In this document: piece after piece, positions 18,649 to 27,179 of the stretch
How positions within the stretch are numbered: the stretch's first letter is position 1
Layout: the number at the start of each line of letters is the position of its first letter
Source: Marivivens sp.
Lineage (GTDB): Bacteria > Pseudomonadota > Alphaproteobacteria > Rhodobacterales > Rhodobacteraceae
DNA: 40,539 nt
Direction of reading: 5' to 3'
NCBI GenBank assembly: GCA_017643845.1
Contig: JAEPMR010000024.1
Span: forward strand, 1 to 40,539
The notes under the pieces: generated by a model
The model's database searches: none
Seen by the model: only the letters and a program-made list of their open reading frames with translations
Told to the model about the DNA's origin: nothing
Position numbers and translations under genes: made by a program

Positions 18649-19635
18649 ATGCCAAGCAAAAAGCTGAGTGTTGTTGTGACGCGACGGTTACCTGAAGTGG
18701 TCGAGACGCGTATGAAGGAACTCTTCGACGTCCGGCTGCGGGATGATACGAAGCCGATGACGCGGGAAGAAATGGTCGAGGCGGTTCAAACCGCCGATGT
18801 TCTGGTGCCGACCCTTACGGACCCGATTGATGCGCGATTGCTTGGGCAGGCAGGGGAGCAGTTGAAGCTCATTGCAAACTACGGTGCGGGGGTCGATCAT
18901 ATTGACGTTCACACGGCACGACAGCGCGGAATTCTTGTCTCGAATACGCCGGGGGTCGTAACCGATGACACCGCAGATATGACAATGGCGCTGATCTTGG
19001 GCGTGACACGTCGAATCCCTGAGGGTTTGGCTGTTATGCAGTCGGGGGATTGGGACGGCTGGTCGCCAACCGCATTTCTCGGGGGGCGGATCACGGGGCG
19101 CCGGCTCGGAATACTAGGGATGGGCCGGATAGGGCAGGCTGTCGCGAAGCGCGCGCGTGCCTTCGGTATGAGCATCCATTATCACAATCGCAAGCGGCTC
19201 CGGCCCGAGATTGAGGAAACTCTAGAGGCGACATGGTGGGAAAGTCTCGATCAAATGGTCGCCCGAATGGACGTGCTGTCGATCAATTGCCCGCATACGC
19301 CCGCGACGTTTCACCTGATGAATGCCCGACGCCTCAAGCTGATGAAGCCGGATGCAGTGATCGTGAACACCTCTCGTGGAGAGGTGATCGACGAAAACGC
19401 CCTCACACGAATGCTGCGCGCCGGTGAGATTGCAGGCGCAGGCTTGGACGTGTTCGAGCATGGAAGCGAGATCAACCCGCGCCTGCGCGAGCTACCTAAT
19501 GTGGTGCTTCTACCCCATATGGGATCAGCGACACGAGAAGGGCGGGTCGAAATGGGGGAGAAAGTCCTGATTAACATTAAGACCTTTGAGGATGGCCATC
19601 GCCCGCCTGACCTCGTTGTGCCGAATATGATCTAG
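18649..19635 (+). CDS. D-2-hydroxyacid dehydrogenase (glyoxylate/hydroxypyruvate reductase type)
   Basis: A 328-residue NAD(P)-dependent enzyme. It has the Rossmann loop GILGMGRIGQAVAKRARAFG and the catalytic triad Arg in NTSRGEVID, Glu in LDVFEHG and His in LLPHMGSAT. The substrate-binding loop NYGAGVDHIDV is typical of D-glycerate dehydrogenase / glyoxylate reductase, so glyoxylate or hydroxypyruvate is the likely substrate. The ATG at 18649 has AGGTAGGGAG upstream at 18631-18640; the GTG at 18640, three codons earlier, lies inside that site and is less likely. It converges on panB with 7 bases between the stops. Confidence 0.95.
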   Translation: MPSKKLSVVVTRRLPEVVETRMKELFDVRLRDDTKPMTREEMVEAVQTADVLVPTLTDPIDARLLGQAGEQLKLIANYGAGVDHIDVHTARQRGILVSNTPGVVTDDTADMTMALILGVTRRIPEGLAVMQSGDWDGWSPTAFLGGRITGRRLGILGMGRIGQAVAKRARAFGMSIHYHNRKRLRPEIEETLEATWWESLDQMVARMDVLSINCPHTPATFHLMNARRLKLMKPDAVIVNTSRGEVIDENALTRMLRAGEIAGAGLDVFEHGSEINPRLRELPNVVLLPHMGSATREGRVEMGEKVLINIKTFEDGHRPPDLVVPNMI

Positions 19636-19642
19636 GCAAAAA

Positions 19643-20455
19643 CTATTTGTAGACTTCCTCATCCGTAGGGAAGGCGCGGTTGCGGACGTCATTGGCGTAG
19701 CGTTCCACGGACTCCTCGATCATTGGTCCGAGTTGCCCGTAGACTTTCACAAATTTCGGCGTCCAAGGATTCAGCCCGAGCATGTCTTCGAGGACCAGGA
19801 TTTGTCCGTCACAGTCAACGCTTGCACCGATTCCGATTGTCGGGATTGGGATTTCCTTCGTGATTTTTGATGCGAGAGGTTCGACCATTCCTTCCAAAAC
19901 GACCGAAAATGCGCCTGCGTCAGTTACGGCATGTGCATCCTCTATGTGATCGGCCCAAGTGTCTTCGTCGCGGCCTTGGGTCTTGAAGCCTCCGAGGACG
20001 TGACTGGATTGGGGCGTAAGGCCAATATGCGCCATGACGGGGATGCCACGTTCGACGAGAAAGCGGATCGTCTCCGCCATTCGTTTGCCACCTTCGAGCT
20101 TGACCGCCCCGCAGCCGGTTTCCTTCATGATTTTTGCAGCATTTCGGAACGCCATGTTCGGGCTTTCCTCATAGGTTCCGAAGGGCATATCGACAACGAT
20201 CAGGGCCTTTTTCGTTCCACGGACGACTGCCTTACCGTGCATGATCATGAGGTCGAGCGGGACGCCCACAGTGCTTTCCATTCCGTGCATCACCATACCG
20301 AGGCTATCGCCCACAAGAATGAAATCCGCGTGCCGGTCGACGATCGCCGCAGTATGCGCGTGATAAGATGTCAGAGAAACGATCGGCTCTCCCCCCTTTC
20401 GGCGGGCAATTTCCGGAACGGTCGTACGACGGATTTTTTCCGGCTGGCTGCTCAT
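19643..20455 (-). CDS. panB: PanB, 3-methyl-2-oxobutanoate hydroxymethyltransferase
   Basis: A 270-residue (beta/alpha)8 enzyme making ketopantoate from 2-oxoisovalerate and methylenetetrahydrofolate, the first committed step of pantothenate synthesis. Evidence: [20 protein letters not shown] with the Mg-binding Asp, [49 protein letters not shown], and [24 protein letters not shown]. It starts with an ATG overlapping the panC stop (20452-20455), so panC-panB form a coupled pair. Confidence 0.97.
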   Translation of the reverse strand: MSSQPEKIRRTTVPEIARRKGGEPIVSLTSYHAHTAAIVDRHADFILVGDSLGMVMHGMESTVGVPLDLMIMHGKAVVRGTKKALIVVDMPFGTYEESPNMAFRNAAKIMKETGCGAVKLEGGKRMAETIRFLVERGIPVMAHIGLTPQSSHVLGGFKTQGRDEDTWADHIEDAHAVTDAGAFSVVLEGMVEPLASKITKEIPIPTIGIGASVDCDGQILVLEDMLGLNPWTPKFVKVYGQLGPMIEESVERYANDVRNRAFPTDEEVYK

Positions 20456-21309
20456 GGGGTGATCTCCCTTTGATCAATTAAGAGGACTTCCGAAGCTCCA
20501 TCGCCGAAAGCGACGGATAGCATGATTGCGATCGGGCGGTCTATCGGACCGCTAATTGGGCCGAGGCTCGTTGCCTCTGTTATATCGAGCCCCTTTAAGC
20601 GCGCACGTGGCTCGGACGCGATGATTGACGCGATCTGGTTCGACAATGTGGTAACGTCGGTGCTGCTGGCGACAACCGTTTCTGCATGATCCAGCGCTTG
20701 GCTCAGGACGCGTGCGGCGATCCTATCTTCCCCAGACAGCCGCACGTTTCGGGATGACATTGCCAGGCCATCTGGCTCGCGGACAGTTGCCACGCCGCGG
20801 ATGGAAATCGGAATATGCAAATCGCGAACCATTCTGCGTATGACCTGGAGTTGCTGGTAGTCTTTTTCGCCAAAATATGCAGCGTCCGCTTGCACGATGT
20901 TAAAGAGCTTCGTGACCACGGTGGCGACGCCCCGAAAATGGCCGGGGCGGACAAGACCGTGCAACATATTGGCGAGGCGCGTTGTCTCCACGAATGTCTC
21001 ATCGCCGGCTGGATATATTTCAGCAACTTCGGGGATAAAGACAACATCTCCGCCTGCGGCTTCAAGTTTCGCGATATCCTCGACCTCGGTTCGGGGGTAG
21101 TTTTCGAGGTCGCTTGCATTCCCAAATTGGGTGGGATTGACAAAAATGGTCGCAACGACACGATCATGGGCAGTTCGGGCTTCGGACACTAGTGATAGGT
21201 GCCCCTCATGGAGCGCGCCCATCGTTGTGACGAGGCCAACTGTCTCGCCCTTTGCGCGAAAGGCCTGAACTTGTTCGCGGATGTCTGAAATCGTTCGGCT
21301 GATGTGCAT
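20452..21309 (-). CDS. panC: PanC, pantothenate synthetase
   Basis: A 285-residue enzyme condensing pantoate and beta-alanine through a pantoyl-adenylate. It has the nucleotidyl-transferase signature [14 protein letters not shown] (HxGH), [39 protein letters not shown] and the KMSKS-like SSRNVRLS. The ATG at 21309 is preferred over a TTG four codons upstream; neither has a strong ribosome site. It is the first gene of panC-panB and is divergent from the FAD/GcvT oxidoreductase across about 160 bases. Confidence 0.97.
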   Translation of the reverse strand: MHISRTISDIREQVQAFRAKGETVGLVTTMGALHEGHLSLVSEARTAHDRVVATIFVNPTQFGNASDLENYPRTEVEDIAKLEAAGGDVVFIPEVAEIYPAGDETFVETTRLANMLHGLVRPGHFRGVATVVTKLFNIVQADAAYFGEKDYQQLQVIRRMVRDLHIPISIRGVATVREPDGLAMSSRNVRLSGEDRIAARVLSQALDHAETVVASSTDVTTLSNQIASIIASEPRARLKGLDITEATSLGPISGPIDRPIAIMLSVAFGDGASEVLLIDQREITP

Positions 21310-21468
21310 TCTGAGGCCCAATCCGATGGTTCTTTCGCTTGATAAAGCTCTATCGGGCGCTGGACAACATCATGCTGTCGCATTCGTGCGTTGACATGTC
21401 GGATGGTTCGAGACCGGAAAACCTGTTTTCGACAGATTGCAAACAATTCTGCCTGATGGAGTCGGCCT

Positions 21469-23976
21469 ATGAAAACTCAAGTCAAAGCTCTTGTTGTCGG
21501 CGGTGGTGCCGTCGGAACTTCGATTGCTTACCACCTAGCCAAAGCTGGCTGGGACGATGTGATGTTGATCGAACGCGATGAGCTTACGTCGGGATCGACC
21601 TGGCATGCGGCCGGTCTTTTGCCGTTGTTCAATATGTCCTACGCAACAACCCACATTCACAAGTATTCGGTTGATTTTTACAAAACGCTCGAAGAAGAAA
21701 CTGGTCTCAATGCTGGCTTTGCGGTTGTTGGCAACCTGCGTATGGCGCAGACCGACGAGCGGATGGACGAGTATCGGCTCTATGCATCGACCGCTGAAAC
21801 CTGTGGTGTCCCTTATGAGTTCCTGACCCCCGATGAAATCAAGTCGCGTTGGCCGTTGATCAATACTGAAGATCTGAAGGGCGCGATTTACCACAATACG
21901 GACGGTTATATTAACCCGGCGGACGTGACGCAGGCGATGGCGAAAGGTGCCCGTCAGCGGGGCGTCATGATCGAGCGGAAATGGCAGGCAGACGGTTTTG
22001 AATGGAAAGGCGATCACTGGGATGTGACGCTGACCAAAATGGTTGAAAAAGGCGGAAACCTTGTTGTCGGTGACGAGCAGATTGTCGTCAGTGCCGAGCA
22101 TGTCGTGACCGCTTCGGGCAACCATGCTCAACGCACCGCGAAGCTGCTGGGCATCAAGATGCCGGCAATTCCTGTCGAGCACCAATTCATCGTGATGGAT
22201 CAAGACCCCGAATTGGTGAAATACCGTGCCGAAGGGAACAGTGAGCATCCCGTTGTGCGTGATGCGGATGCGCAGTCCTATGTGCGTGAAGAACGCGGCG
22301 GCTGGATTCTTGGCGTTTACGAGCGTGGTGCGCCTGCGGTGTTTGAATACGGCGTTCCCGACAGCTTCCGCGCGGATCTGTTCCCGCTCGATTTGGAACG
22401 GATCGAAGAGCAGTATATGGCAATGATCCACCGTGTTCCGTCATGCGAGGAAAGCGGTTTGAAGGACGACTTTAACGGTCCGATTTGTTACACGCCCGAC
22501 GGTAACCCGCTTGTCGGCCCTGCGCCGGGGTTGCGCAATATGTGGCTGGCGGAAGGCTTTTCGTTCGGTATTACCGCCGCTGGCGGCACGGGATATTACC
22601 TTGCGCAGATGATGGTCGATGGTGAGGCCGAGATCGACATGGCGTCGCTCGACCCCAAGCGGTACTCGCAAAGCTGGATGACGACCGAGTTTGCCGCTCG
22701 TAAGAATGAAGAGTGCTACGAACACGTCTACATCCTTCACCACCCTGATGAAGAGCGCGAGGCCTGCCGTCCGCTGCGGACCGCCCCCGCCTATGACCGT
22801 CAGAAGGCGCGCGGTGCGCAGTTCGGTTGGGTGAACGGTTGGGAGCGTCCGAACTACTACGGTCCGACCGATGCGCCTGAGAACTTTGATCATGATGCAC
22901 GCAGCTTCCGTCGTGGCGGCTGGTGGCAGTATGCCGTTGAAGAAGCGAAGGCGATCCGCAACGGGGTCGGCCTGATCGACGCCACCGCCTTTACAAAGCA
23001 TGTGGTGAAGGGGCCAGGCGCAACGCAGTTCCTCGACTGGTTCACCTGTAACAAACTGCCGAAAGTGGGCCGGATTAACCTGACCTATGCACTGACGTCT
23101 TTTGGCACGACACGCACGGAATACACCATCGTGCGCAACGGAGAGAATAACTATTACCTCGTCTCTGCAGGCGCCTGGACCGAGTATGATGCTGACTTCC
23201 TGCGTAAGGCCGCTGAAGACAGGATGGACGAGTTCGGCTACATCGAAATTCAGGATGTGACGACGCAGTGGGGTGTCTTCGCCATTGCAGGCCCGAAGTC
23301 TCGTGACGTTTTGAAAGAGGTGATCAAGGATGCCGATCCCGAAACCGCGCTTTCAAACAAGCGGTTCCCATGGCTGTCTGCTCGCCAGATTGAGCTGGGT
23401 ATGTGCCCTGTGAATGCCATCCGTGTGGCCTATACAGGCGAGCTAGGCTGGGAGCTTCATCACCCGATCGAAATGCAGAACTATTTGTTCGATCTGCTTG
23501 AAAAAGCTGGTGAAAAGCACGGCATGAAGCTGGTCGGTGCGCGGGCGCAGAACTGGCTGCGTCAAGAGAAATCCTATCGTGCTTTCGGCAACGAACTGGG
23601 CCGTGACGCGACCCCGCTGGAAGCGGACCTGCCGCGCTTCGTTGATCTGGAAAAGGACTTCCACGGGAAGGAAAAGCTGGTCGAAACCGGTGTGCGCGTG
23701 AAATGCGTTACGCTGTTGATTGATGGGCCGGCGGATGCTGATCCGTGGGGGCGTGAAGCGCTCTATGCGATGGATGGAACTCGCGTGGGTCGTCTGACTT
23801 CAGGCGGGTACTCGGTGCACTTCGAGAAGTCGATTGGATTGGGCTATGTGAAGCCCGAACACAGCGAAATTGGCACCAAATTGCAGGTCAAAATGCTGGG
23901 CAAATTGTGGGATGCGGAGATCGTACAGGACAGCCCGTATGACCCCAAGAACGAAGTCATCCGCAAGGACGGCTAA
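21469..23976 (+). CDS. Dimethylglycine/sarcosine dehydrogenase-like FAD oxidoreductase with GcvT domain
   Basis: An 835-residue two-part enzyme. Residues 1 to about 385 form a DAO-type flavoprotein with the FAD loop VGGGAVGTSIAYHLAKAG. SGSTWHAAGLLP holds His46 at the position of the covalent FAD link in mammalian dimethylglycine dehydrogenase. An FAO_M linker follows, then a GcvT folate domain (about 445-720, including VAYTGELGWELHHP) and its C-terminal barrel (GRLTSGGYS). Such enzymes oxidatively demethylate N-methylglycines and hand the one-carbon unit to tetrahydrofolate, which suits a marine bacterium using glycine betaine. The exact substrate is inferred. The ATG at 21469 has GGAG seven bases before it. 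The gene ends at a strong terminator and is probably monocistronic. Confidence 0.93.
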   Translation: MKTQVKALVVGGGAVGTSIAYHLAKAGWDDVMLIERDELTSGSTWHAAGLLPLFNMSYATTHIHKYSVDFYKTLEEETGLNAGFAVVGNLRMAQTDERMDEYRLYASTAETCGVPYEFLTPDEIKSRWPLINTEDLKGAIYHNTDGYINPADVTQAMAKGARQRGVMIERKWQADGFEWKGDHWDVTLTKMVEKGGNLVVGDEQIVVSAEHVVTASGNHAQRTAKLLGIKMPAIPVEHQFIVMDQDPELVKYRAEGNSEHPVVRDADAQSYVREERGGWILGVYERGAPAVFEYGVPDSFRADLFPLDLERIEEQYMAMIHRVPSCEESGLKDDFNGPICYTPDGNPLVGPAPGLRNMWLAEGFSFGITAAGGTGYYLAQMMVDGEAEIDMASLDPKRYSQSWMTTEFAARKNEECYEHVYILHHPDEEREACRPLRTAPAYDRQKARGAQFGWVNGWERPNYYGPTDAPENFDHDARSFRRGGWWQYAVEEAKAIRNGVGLIDATAFTKHVVKGPGATQFLDWFTCNKLPKVGRINLTYALTSFGTTRTEYTIVRNGENNYYLVSAGAWTEYDADFLRKAAEDRMDEFGYIEIQDVTTQWGVFAIAGPKSRDVLKEVIKDADPETALSNKRFPWLSARQIELGMCPVNAIRVAYTGELGWELHHPIEMQNYLFDLLEKAGEKHGMKLVGARAQNWLRQEKSYRAFGNELGRDATPLEADLPRFVDLEKDFHGKEKLVETGVRVKCVTLLIDGPADADPWGREALYAMDGTRVGRLTSGGYSVHFEKSIGLGYVKPEHSEIGTKLQVKMLGKLWDAEIVQDSPYDPKNEVIRKDG

Positions 23977-23998
23977 TTTTTCCGGCTGATATGATATG

Positions 23999-24032
23999 GG
24001 GCGTCGGAGAAATCCGGCGCCCTTATTTTATT
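23999..24032 (+). terminator. Rho-independent terminator after the FAD/GcvT oxidoreductase gene
   Basis: A 10-base-pair stem (23999-24008 with 24013-24022, one G-T wobble) is closed by a GAAA tetraloop and followed by TTATTTTATT. It lies 22 bases after the stop codon and slightly overlaps the 3' end of the convergent DadA-like gene. The T-rich side is present only in the plus direction. Confidence 0.9.
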
Positions 24033-25113
24033 GGCGCTCAAAGCGCCTTGGGTCCAGCGCGGAAACGGTTTCCGCGTCGAGATCGGGCTGCTTTCCGGCG
24101 ATCAAGTCGGCTAGCAACTGGCTGGCGGCGGGGGCGCTTTGGAAGCCGTAGCCGCCTTGGCCAGCGCACCAGATGAAATGTGCATCGTGGGGGGAGGGGC
24201 CGAGGACGAGGTTGCGGTCGGGGGAGAAGGTGCGCAGGCCGGCCCAGTTTGCCAGAAGCCGCGTGACCGGTTCTGTCACGAATTCTTCATACCGCGCCAA
24301 TCCCTCGGCCAGAACCATGTCATCGGCGAAGGCATCATGGGGGGTGCTGGGGTCTTCCTCTCCGGGGGAGACGATGAGCGCGCCAGCATCAGGTTTGGCA
24401 TACCAGTCCTCGCCCGGGCCGAAGACCATCGGCCATGACGACACGTCCAATCCGGCGGGTGCCGGAAGCCGCGCCATGGAGCGGCGCAGAGGGGTGAAGC
24501 CGAGCGGCGCGATGCCTGCCATTTCGGCCACCACATCGACCCAAGCGCCAGCGGCATTAACCAGATTGCGGGCCTCGATTTCCGTCCCATCTTTCAGGGT
24601 CAGCGCCCAGCCCGATGGCGTCCGCCGGATCGCTGTGACCTCGCTCTTGGTGCGCACCTCGCCGCCGTTAGCCCTTGTTTCCTTTGCGAAATTCTGGACG
24701 AGCCGGTCGGTGTCGATGTCCCATGCTTCGGCGTCATAGGCGGCGCGGTCGACGACGGAAGGATCAAGGATCGGGATGAAGGAACGGGCCTCCTCGACGG
24801 TGATCGGGGTGAGGCTCATACGTGTCAGATCGGCGGTGTAGCGGTCTTCTAATTCGGCGGAGCCGACCAGCATCAAACCGCGTGGAGACAGCACCCCGCC
24901 ATTGGCGTCACGGTGGTATTCGAGGCTCGCCATATTGAGGGCGATGACGGGTGGTTTGCCGTAGTTCCGCTCGAACAAAGCGGCGGATCTGCCGGAGGCG
25001 TGATAGGCGAGGGAGGCCTCGGATTCGAGGAGAATCACCCCCCCTAAATGGGACAGTCGCGCGGCGGCACTGGTGCCTGCAATCCCACCGCCGATGATGG
25101 CAAAATCGAACAT
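24028..25113 (-). CDS. FAD-dependent amino-acid oxidoreductase (DAO/DadA-like)
   Basis: A 361-residue single-domain DAO flavoprotein. It has the N-terminal FAD loop IIGGGIAGTSAAARLSHLG, the acidic residue at the end of strand 2 (VILLESE), the segment YHASGRSAALFERNYG, and the C-terminal FAD-contact WCAGQGGYGFQSAPAASQL. Relatives oxidise D-amino acids, glycine or N-methylated amino acids, so a role related to the upstream sarcosine/dimethylglycine-type enzyme is plausible but inferred. The open frame reaches 25224, but the ATG at 25113 with GGGAGG upstream is the real start. The region upstream carries unusual tandem repeats. Confidence 0.92.
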   Translation of the reverse strand: MFDFAIIGGGIAGTSAAARLSHLGGVILLESEASLAYHASGRSAALFERNYGKPPVIALNMASLEYHRDANGGVLSPRGLMLVGSAELEDRYTADLTRMSLTPITVEEARSFIPILDPSVVDRAAYDAEAWDIDTDRLVQNFAKETRANGGEVRTKSEVTAIRRTPSGWALTLKDGTEIEARNLVNAAGAWVDVVAEMAGIAPLGFTPLRRSMARLPAPAGLDVSSWPMVFGPGEDWYAKPDAGALIVSPGEEDPSTPHDAFADDMVLAEGLARYEEFVTEPVTRLLANWAGLRTFSPDRNLVLGPSPHDAHFIWCAGQGGYGFQSAPAASQLLADLIAGKQPDLDAETVSALDPRRFERQ

Positions 25114-25147
25114 GAGAGCCTCCCTTTTCACGGCAAATTGACATGGA

Positions 25148-25240
25148 TGCAGGTGCAGCGAAAGGGACGATTTTCGCCCTAGATGCGCCATGCACAACCT
25201 ATGCACAACTGATGCACAATCCATGCATATCGCACCTGCA
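25148..25240. repeat. Inverted repeat flanking the tandem 11-bp repeats
   Basis: TGCAGGTGC at 25148-25156 and its exact reverse complement GCACCTGCA at 25232-25240 enclose the four tandem repeats. A further small dyad, GCGAAA (25158-25163) with TTTCGC (25172-25177), lies inside. All of it is in the 295-base intergenic region between the DadA-like gene (start 25113, minus) and the first GAF-like gene (start 25409, plus). Read directly from the sequence; function unknown. Confidence 0.8.
25190..25233. repeat. Four tandem 11-bp direct repeats (ATGCACAAnnn)
   Basis: Consecutive units at 25190-25200, 25201-25211, 25212-25222 and 25223-25233 begin ATGCACAACCT, ATGCACAACTG, ATGCACAATCC and ATGCATATCGC. 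The first eight bases are identical in the first three units and decayed in the fourth. An 11-base period puts each unit on about the same face of the helix, as expected for a regulator binding cooperatively. They lie 77-120 bases upstream of the DadA-like start. There is no Rep gene nearby, so a replication-origin iteron is unlikely. Confidence 0.85.
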
Positions 25241-25269
25241 GCATTTTGCGCCGCAACGCCGCAAAATGC
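25241..25269. repeat. Perfect 10-bp inverted repeat (stem-loop) next to the tandem repeats
   Basis: GCATTTTGCG at 25241-25250 pairs exactly with CGCAAAATGC at 25260-25269 around a nine-base loop. No T-run follows on either strand, so it is unlikely to be an intrinsic terminator. It abuts the flanking inverted repeat and could be an operator or a structured leader element. Confidence 0.8.
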
Positions 25270-25408
25270 GTCGCTTTCGGGCTGTGGTATGGCACGCGGA
25301 GCGATTTATACTCCGTAAGAGAATTTTATATATTCTGATGGGTTGTTTGTGGAATTGGCGGATACTGATACGCGCTTGGGGTTATAAAAAATCCGGCAAG
25401 GACGTAAT

Positions 25409-25888
25409 ATGGGTCACTATGGACAGCGCTTTCTCCCAGCGCGAGCGCTACGCTCTATCGGGGGTATTGGCGATGACCGCCTCGAAAGTTTTTCGCGCCT
25501 CGCGATGCTGACAATCGGCGGAGAGGGCGGGTATCTGGCACTGAGTGGCGACAGCGGCTGGCGGATCGTGTCGAGCTGCGGATTGCCAGAGAGCCGGTCA
25601 AAAAGCGAGTTTCCGCTCACCCTGAAGGATGACGTTGTGCCCTATGCGGTGAGTGACGCCGAAAAGGTGACGCTCTGGCCGTTCCTTGGGGCGTTCGAGA
25701 CGCTGTTTGTCGCGCCAGTGGTGCTGCAAGGGGAGACTATCGGGCATTTGGGAAGCGTCAGTCAAACGCCGCTGGACGCCTGCCCGTACCGGATCGAGGC
25801 GCTCCGCGTTCTGGCGAAGGCGACGGGCGACTATCTGGAGGCGCAGGCGCGTATTCGCGAGCTGCTCGGAGAGTTGTGGAATCTGTAG
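25409..25888 (+). CDS. Small GAF-like protein, divergent member of the GAF cluster
   Basis: A 159-residue soluble protein. Its middle reads like a single GAF domain (RLESFSRLAMLTIGGEGGYLAL, then WRIVSSCGLPES, later FVAPVVLQGETIGHLGSVS). A C-terminal helix ends in YLEAQARIRELLGELW, a possible short coiled coil or dimerisation helix. There is no kinase, cyclase, phosphodiesterase or DNA-binding domain. The ATG at 25409 has AAGGA about ten bases upstream. It lacks the paired cysteines of the three following paralogs. The stop is followed by a hairpin. GAF domains bind small ligands or cofactors; what this one senses is unknown. Confidence 0.8.
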   Translation: MGHYGQRFLPARALRSIGGIGDDRLESFSRLAMLTIGGEGGYLALSGDSGWRIVSSCGLPESRSKSEFPLTLKDDVVPYAVSDAEKVTLWPFLGAFETLFVAPVVLQGETIGHLGSVSQTPLDACPYRIEALRVLAKATGDYLEAQARIRELLGELWNL

Positions 25889-25890
25889 AT

Positions 25891-25922
25891 GCGTGCGTGC
25901 GCGAGCAATGCCGTGCGCACGC
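25891..25922 (+). terminator. Hairpin after the first GAF-like gene, possible terminator
   Basis: An 11-base-pair stem with two G-T wobbles (25891-25901 with 25912-25922) and a ten-base loop begins two bases after the stop codon. It is followed by an AT-rich stretch (GAATTTAATTCATTT) rather than a pure T-run. It may end or attenuate the transcript of the first GAF-like gene. Two AT-rich dyads lie just beyond: TTAATT/AATTAA at 25927-25943 and ATCAATTTGAT at 25946-25956. Confidence 0.4.
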
Positions 25923-26076
25923 GAATTTAATTCATTTAATTAAGTATCAATTTGATCCTTTGTGGTGCCGTTTGGTGCGTGTTGCACATTCGGTGTGGTC
26001 GAGTGAGTTGATTGCATGTCCGTTCGGCGGGGAGGAGCCGCGGGCGATGTGGCAACGATGAGGGTGAAGGGGGTGC

Positions 26077-26589
26077 ATGATGGATGATCTCATGCAGCGG
26101 CGGCGGCAGGACTACCTAGAGCAGGTTGTCGAGCTGTTTCCTGATGGAAATGAGCTGCTAGATTTGTTGTGCAGATCCGTTGCGAAGCTGTTGCAGTGCA
26201 GTTTCGCGACAGTTGTGATCGTCGGTGGCGATGAGGTGTTTGCCGTCGGAGCCTATCATGTGCCGGTGCGCCGTCTATCAGGGATGCGCAAGGTGCCATT
26301 TGATCGGACCAAACGGCAGGAGTTCACGAGTATCTCGAAGGATCTGAGCCACGCGTTGTTTCTAGGTCGGCAGAGTGCGGAGCTTCAGTATTTCGCACGC
26401 GTCCCGATGTGGCCGCATGGCGTCTATCTGGGAGGGCTTCTGGTAGGGGATGTCAGGCCTCATGCCGAATTAACCGAGGAGCAATGGCAGGGGTTTGAGG
26501 AGGCGGCAAATCTGGCTCAGAAAATCCTTTTGCGGAGCGAAGCGCTCAAAATACAGCTCGGGTCGCTAATAGAAGTCATTGTGCCCTGA
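26077..26589 (+). CDS. Stand-alone GAF-like protein, paralog 1 of 3
   Basis: A 170-residue soluble protein with one GAF-like domain and nothing else. It shares with the next two genes, at identical positions, FPDG (21-24), Cys32 and Cys41, YxVPVR (60-65), PF (74-75) and RVP (108-110). A long C-terminal amphipathic helix follows (EEAANLAQKILLRSEALKIQL). The two cysteines nine residues apart are invariant in the trio and could hold a cofactor, metal or redox switch; this is inference. The first ATG of the ATG-ATG pair at 26077 keeps the alignment with the paralogs and has GAAGGGGG upstream. No described family member comes to mind beyond generic GAF proteins. Confidence 0.85.
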   Translation: MMDDLMQRRRQDYLEQVVELFPDGNELLDLLCRSVAKLLQCSFATVVIVGGDEVFAVGAYHVPVRRLSGMRKVPFDRTKRQEFTSISKDLSHALFLGRQSAELQYFARVPMWPHGVYLGGLLVGDVRPHAELTEEQWQGFEEAANLAQKILLRSEALKIQLGSLIEVIVP

Positions 26590-26619
26590 AACGGTGTGTG
26601 AATTGAAACGGTTGGGCCA

Positions 26620-27135
26620 ATGGATGATACTTTAGCTGCTGCGCAGAGAAAACGCTATCTACATGAAATTATGACATTTTTCCCTGACGGTGAGGCACGG
26701 CTGGATGGGTTGTGCGCAGCCGTGGCAAAACTATTGAACTGCCAGCATTGTTCATTGGCGCTTGTCTCGGACAGGACGGTATTTGCGATTGGTTCATACA
26801 AAGTCCCGGTTCGCGTGTTGGATTTTGACCGGCCCCGTCCTTTTGTGCCGTATGAACGGAGCGAGGTTTTTGAGATCACGGACGAGATCAGAGCCGCTTT
26901 GCATCTGGATTTGCAGGGGTTCGATATTGAGTACCTCGTGCGCGTGCCGGTGCTGGTCAAAGGGCTCTATGTTGGTGATTTGATTGTCGCCGACGAGAAA
27001 GCGCGGATCAGTGGCCTCAGTGAGAGTCAGTGGAACGGGTTGCAGGCTGCCGCGGAACTTGCTGCCAAAATACTCATTCGAAGCAAGGCAATCCGGTCGC
27101 AGCTCTATGGGTTGGCAGATGTTGTGGTTCCATAG
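26620..27135 (+). CDS. Stand-alone GAF-like protein, paralog 2 of 3
   Basis: 171 residues, aligning without gaps to the following paralog over its whole length with about 91 identities by my own count (about 53 percent). It has the trio's shared features: FPDGE, Cys32 and Cys41 (here CQHC, adding Cys44), FAIGSYKVPVR, RVPVLVKGLYVGDL, and the C-terminal helix LQAAAELAAKILIRS. There is no output domain or signal peptide. It starts 30 bases after the previous stop, so cotranscription is likely. The spacer holds the direct repeat TGAAACGGT at 26587-26595 and 26604-26612. The ribosome site is weak. Ligand and partner are unknown. Confidence 0.85.
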   Translation: MDDTLAAAQRKRYLHEIMTFFPDGEARLDGLCAAVAKLLNCQHCSLALVSDRTVFAIGSYKVPVRVLDFDRPRPFVPYERSEVFEITDEIRAALHLDLQGFDIEYLVRVPVLVKGLYVGDLIVADEKARISGLSESQWNGLQAAAELAAKILIRSKAIRSQLYGLADVVVP

Positions 27136-27179
27136 GGCCGCATTTCGACAATTCTTGAAAAATATGATAAGGTTGGCGG

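Noticed and set aside
21391-21419. TTGACA considered as the -35 of the FAD/GcvT gene
   Set aside because: At 17 bases downstream the sequence is CCGGAA, which is not an acceptable -10 element.
25190-25233. Tandem repeats considered as a CRISPR array or replication-origin iterons
   Set aside because: The unit is only 11 bases with no spacers, and no cas or rep gene is near.
25927-25943. TTAA pairs considered as a CtrA binding site
   Set aside because: The spacings between TTAA elements are 5 and 9 bases, not the 7 required by the CtrA box.
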